Source of the DNA: Flavisolibacter sp.
GTDB lineage: Bacteria > Bacteroidota > Bacteroidia > Chitinophagales > Chitinophagaceae
Direction of reading: 5' to 3'
NCBI GenBank assembly: GCA_025936195.1
Contig: JAICTW010000049.1
Location: 1-9,445 of the forward strand
DNA length: 9,445 nucleotides
Of this stretch, positions 6,528 to 9,445 are shown one piece after another. The notes under the pieces were generated by a model. It saw only the letters and a program-made list of their open reading frames with translations. It was not told the origin of the DNA and made no database searches. The translations under genes were made by a program, and so were the position numbers. Within the stretch, counting starts at the first letter, position 1, and each line of letters starts with the position of its first letter.

Positions 6528-6591
6528 ATTCACGATTCACGATTCACGATTCACGATTGACGATTGACGTTTCACGATTTCACGATTGACG
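6528..6591. repeat. Nine-unit 7-bp tandem array overlapping a gene's 3' end
   Basis: Nine consecutive units of the form ATTSACG (S is C or G) fill 64 bases. Units 1-4 (6528-6555) are identical ATTCACG, units 5 and 6 and the last are ATTGACG, the seventh begins TTT, and the eighth has an extra T (8 bp). The array lies in the convergent gap between purH and the deacetylase-like gene and runs 20 bases into the latter. It covers its stop codon (6572-6574) and last five to six codons. Identical neighbouring units suggest recent expansion by replication slippage. No complementary arm is visible nearby, unlike the two arrays around mreB. Confidence 0.85.
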
Positions 6592-7885
6592 AAATAAACT
6601 TCCTGTACACCTCTCTCCATCCGGCAAATTCTTCATCAGTTCCTAAAAAGCTGTTGTGCCAAATGGTGATCAATGTTCCGTTCACCGACTTCACTACATT
6701 ATAGTACTGCATTAATTCCTGCAAGGCAGCATCAGCCAGAAGATTTTGTTCATAATAAGCGTTGGCATCCATAAAACAAAAGGGATGGATCAACAATTTT
6801 GTTGGTTCCTCATTTTTTAAATCGTACCAATAAAAAGCAGTAGCAATAGAAGCTCTGAAGCCATTAATGCTTCCGTAACCCATAGAGTAATCGTTTGTAA
6901 TGCCAAGTGCCAGTAATTTTCTGTAAGTAGATGGCAATTCAAAACGGATGAAATGCTGACGTGAACAAGTTACGGTTTGATTAGTGATTTGTTCAAGCGT
7001 GGCTTTTTCCTGGGTAAGTAGAGAAGGGGTATCGCCGCTTACCCATGATGGGTGCAATCCAACCCGGTATTTTGATGCGATGGATTGAATCAATTGTTGA
7101 AACTCCATATTGTTCACATCAATATTCTTATCGTACCTGCCTCTTTCCTTGGCTACCAAAAAAAAATAAACAGGTGAAAGATCAAACTCATCATGCAAAT
7201 CATCCATCCATTGATAGGCATCAAAAGGATCCTGACTCTTTCCTCTGATCACCCTTAGCCGATAAACCATTTTTCGAAACTTACCGCTGAAGAAAGACTT
7301 TAACAGTCCCCCGAAATTTCTTTTGAAGCCTTTGTTGTAAAAGCTCCAGGCCATATCAATATCATAAGTGGGGAGAAATGAAAATTGAGAATTGCCGGTT
7401 GCGAATTGAGCATTTTTTTCTATCAATAACTTTCTAAAATCTTCCAGCCAAATATTAATTAAAGGAAGGGGAAGAAAACCTTCTTTGAAAGCCACTGAAT
7501 TTTCATGAGCATATCTTCCATACCTATCCTTTTTGTGCGGAAGATATTCTTCGTATCGCGTCAGCAAATAAAAAACAGCAGCAAACAAATCAAAACCAAA
7601 CTCACCTTCTGCTTTGAAGAAAGCCTTATAGCCGTCTTTTTCAAAACATTCTATTTTCACCTGCCGCACTGAAGATTCAAACAATAAAGCATGCGGATGA
7701 ATAAAAATTTCTTTAGGATCAATGCGATGATAGTTGTAATTGATCTTACAGGTTTCCGGTGCACTTACAAATCGCTCTTCATCGCTGATGAGTTTGAATG
7801 GAAGGCCAAAATATCGGGAGAGAAATTCGGTTACGTATTGAAGTCGTGGTGTTACACTATGGCTAAAAACCAACACTGAACTCAT
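6572..7885 (-). CDS. Polysaccharide deacetylase family protein
   Basis: This is a 437-residue protein. The first 165 or so residues look like the N-terminal domain common in Bacteroidota deacetylase-like proteins (probably DUF7033, from memory). A NodB-like part follows: TYDID (173-177) with Asp175 and Asp177 as candidate metal or catalytic residues, GLHPSW with His278, SRQHFIR (308-314), LLIHPF with His367, and a late IWHNSF with His410. Members remove acyl groups from cell-surface or secreted polysaccharides; the substrate here is unknown. No signal peptide is evident, so it may act in the cytoplasm on a precursor. The motifs are diverged from classical NodB (TFDDG, HxxxH), so activity is inferred. 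The ATG overlaps the lutB stop by four bases (ATGA), implying translational coupling. The final residues (about 432-437) and the stop are supplied by the 7-bp array, so the natural C-terminus may once have been different. Confidence 0.8.
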   Translation of the reverse strand: MSSVLVFSHSVTPRLQYVTEFLSRYFGLPFKLISDEERFVSAPETCKINYNYHRIDPKEIFIHPHALLFESSVRQVKIECFEKDGYKAFFKAEGEFGFDLFAAVFYLLTRYEEYLPHKKDRYGRYAHENSVAFKEGFLPLPLINIWLEDFRKLLIEKNAQFATGNSQFSFLPTYDIDMAWSFYNKGFKRNFGGLLKSFFSGKFRKMVYRLRVIRGKSQDPFDAYQWMDDLHDEFDLSPVYFFLVAKERGRYDKNIDVNNMEFQQLIQSIASKYRVGLHPSWVSGDTPSLLTQEKATLEQITNQTVTCSRQHFIRFELPSTYRKLLALGITNDYSMGYGSINGFRASIATAFYWYDLKNEEPTKLLIHPFCFMDANAYYEQNLLADAALQELMQYYNVVKSVNGTLITIWHNSFLGTDEEFAGWREVYRKFISSIVKS

Positions 7886-9261
7886 TTTTCTTTATTTCTT
7901 TCTTTCCACAGTTGATGAAATGTTTTTTGAGGAAAATCAAGAGGGCTTCGGTATTTCTTCCAATCTTTCATTAATGTATTCACCACTGCACTTTTCATTT
8001 TCCCTGTTCCCATATTCATAAAACTGCGGTGCAGCATGGCTCGTTTCCAAACCTTCCACGTCATTCGCTCTGCTAAAGTAGAATCGCCTTCATCCGCTGA
8101 CTCGTGACGATTCTCCAAAAGCAACTCATGAAGATTAATTTTTACGGCACAAACTTCAGTACAGTTTCCGCACAGTGATGAAGCATAACTTAAATGCTTC
8201 CACTCGCCCATGTCTTTTAGATGCGGAGTAATGACAGAACCGATTGGTCCGCTGTAAGTAGCTTCGTAACTGTGTCCTCCAATGTTTTTATAAACCGGAC
8301 AAGCATTTAAACAGGCGCCGCAGCGAATGCAGTATAAAGATTCCCTTACTTTTTCATTAGCGAGCATATTGGTGCGTCCATTGTCCAGCAGGATCACATA
8401 CATATCTTCCGGCCCGTCGTTTTCATTCACCTGCCTTGGTCCTGTAACAATGGAACTGTACACCGTTACTCTTTGCCCTGTTCCATAAGTAGCCAGCAAA
8501 GGCCAAAACAAGGCGAGATCATTCATAGAAGGAATCACTTTTTCAATTCCTGTAATAACAATGTGTGTTTTTGGCCATGCGCAGCTTAGCCGTCCGTTGC
8601 CTTCATTTTCGGTAATAGCAATTCCACCAATATCTGAAATAATAAAATTAGCGCCGGTGATCCCAATTTCGGCCTGCCTGTATTTTTCACGAAGCTTTTC
8701 CCTGGCAACAAGGGTCAATTGATTAGGAGTAAGATGCGAAGGCGTCCCTAATTTATTTGCAAAAAGACGTGCTACATCTTCCTTGCTTTTATGCATGGCC
8801 GGAGTAACAATATGATAAGGCGGCTCTTCATCCAACTGTTGAATGTATTCACCCAGATCTGTTTCAACACTTTCAATATTGTGTTTCTCTAAAAATTTAT
8901 TGAGATGAATTTCTTCCGTCACCATGCTTTTGCTTTTTACAATGGTGTGGCAATTTTTTTCCTGACAGATTTTTAGAATTTCTTCTAATGCCTGTTCAGC
9001 GTTTTCAGCCCAAATAACCTTTGCACCTTTTTTGGTGATGTTTGCCTCGAAAGTTTCCAGCTGCTTATCCAGCGTTTCAATAGCTTTCCACTTAATGTTC
9101 TTGGCTCTTTCTCTGGCCAAATGAACATCGGTGAATTGTTGCTTGCCTACCGGAACAACAGCATTGTACTTTGAAATATTGAAGTTGATCTTATTGCGAT
9201 GTTCTCTATCAGCAGATTTAATGGTGGCCTTGGCCATGAATGAGGATGAGTGCTCGGACAT
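7882..9261 (-). CDS. lutB: LutB/LldF-type lactate utilization iron-sulfur protein
   Basis: This 459-residue protein has an N-terminal LUD domain (about 65-295), with GANFIISDIGGIAITENEG (203-221) and YGTGQRVTVYSSIVTGPR (259-276) as family hallmarks. An iron-sulfur segment follows with CIRCGACLNACP (Cys311, 314, 317, 321) and CGNCTEVC (Cys364, 367, 371), fitting two 4Fe-4S clusters. An alanine follows Cys371 where a proline is usual. In characterised systems LutB works with LutA and LutC to oxidise L-lactate to pyruvate, in the cytoplasm or at the membrane face. Neither LutA nor LutC is visible here, so lactate oxidation is inferred from family only. The ATG at 9261 overlaps the preceding stop (TAATG); a second ATG at residue 9 is possible. 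It is coupled to the deacetylase-like gene downstream. Confidence 0.9.
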   Translation of the reverse strand: MSEHSSSFMAKATIKSADREHRNKINFNISKYNAVVPVGKQQFTDVHLARERAKNIKWKAIETLDKQLETFEANITKKGAKVIWAENAEQALEEILKICQEKNCHTIVKSKSMVTEEIHLNKFLEKHNIESVETDLGEYIQQLDEEPPYHIVTPAMHKSKEDVARLFANKLGTPSHLTPNQLTLVAREKLREKYRQAEIGITGANFIISDIGGIAITENEGNGRLSCAWPKTHIVITGIEKVIPSMNDLALFWPLLATYGTGQRVTVYSSIVTGPRQVNENDGPEDMYVILLDNGRTNMLANEKVRESLYCIRCGACLNACPVYKNIGGHSYEATYSGPIGSVITPHLKDMGEWKHLSYASSLCGNCTEVCAVKINLHELLLENRHESADEGDSTLAERMTWKVWKRAMLHRSFMNMGTGKMKSAVVNTLMKDWKKYRSPLDFPQKTFHQLWKERNKEK

Positions 9262-9445
9262 TATTTTCTGGATTTTTCTTCTTCAAAATGTTCTACAGCT
9301 ATTTGATGTAGTGTAGAATAAAATTCATTTCCAAACTTACGAACGATTGCTTCTTTCAAAAACTGGTAAACGGGCAATTTTAGTTTTTTTCCCAAGGTGC
9401 AGCCCGGTTTGCACAAAATATCACGTGGCTCGTAATTAACATTTG
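9261..9445 (-). CDS. Unidentified protein, C-terminal 60 residues, cut by the window edge
   Basis: The minus strand is open from the window edge to a TAA at 9263-9261, whose final base is the first base of the lutB ATG (TAATG). The readable part has a CKPGC motif followed by a basic stretch (GKKLKLPVYQFLKEAIVRKFG) and a charged end, EEEKSRK. I do not recognise the family. It does not resemble the C-terminus of LutA or LutC, the usual partners of LutB. The 1-base overlap shows it is co-transcribed and probably translationally coupled with lutB. The open frame, overlap and normal composition support a real gene; its function is unknown from this fragment. Confidence 0.75.
   Translation of the reverse strand, partial: NVNYEPRDILCKPGCTLGKKLKLPVYQFLKEAIVRKFGNEFYSTLHQIAVEHFEEEKSRK

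Noticed and set aside
6528..6591. CRISPR array
   Set aside because: The units are 7 bp, directly adjacent and without spacers. This is a simple tandem repeat.

Overview
The window looks like the chromosome of a Bacteroidota bacterium, probably from the Chitinophagaceae/Sphingobacteriia side. Four things point there: promoter boxes of the Bacteroidota form TAnnTTTG in front of genes, no recognisable Shine-Dalgarno sequences, an MreC N-terminus and a ComEC layout typical of that phylum, and A+T-rich genes. Nothing in it resembles a phage, plasmid or CRISPR locus. The genes are mostly housekeeping. The unusual content is in small repeats at gene boundaries and inside one gene.

Layout. Positions 1-1171 (minus strand) hold the start of mreC and the complete mreB, the rod-shape genes, separated by a 76-base gap with a heptad-phased inverted array. 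Positions 1172-1364 are a divergent promoter region with an 8-bp-period inverted array that runs up to the promoter box of the next gene. Positions 1365-6371 (plus strand) encode an MFS exporter (GTG start, possibly leaderless), a ComEC/Rec2-type DNA-uptake channel with a degenerate C-terminal domain, and purH (the last two steps of IMP synthesis) behind its own promoter. Positions 6372-6571 are a convergent gap with a small hairpin and most of a nine-unit 7-bp tandem array. Positions 6572-9445 (minus strand) are a tightly coupled run of three genes: an unidentified protein (C-terminal 60 residues only), a LutB-type iron-sulfur protein, and a polysaccharide deacetylase-like protein. They overlap by 1 and 4 bases.

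The strongest finding is in purH. An approximately 150-bp G+C-rich segment with inverted, hairpin-forming ends lies in frame inside the gene. It adds about 50 hydrophilic residues just before the catalytic Lys-His of the AICAR formyltransferase domain. The gene stays open and the protein is about that much longer than usual, so this looks like a palindromic element tolerated within a protein, analogous to the Rickettsia palindromic elements.

The second theme is that the intergenic gaps at 70-145, 1172-1364 and 6372-6571 each carry a short array with a 7- or 8-bp period but a different unit sequence. Two of these are bipartite, with one arm complementary to the other. The third runs through a stop codon and supplies the last residues of a protein.
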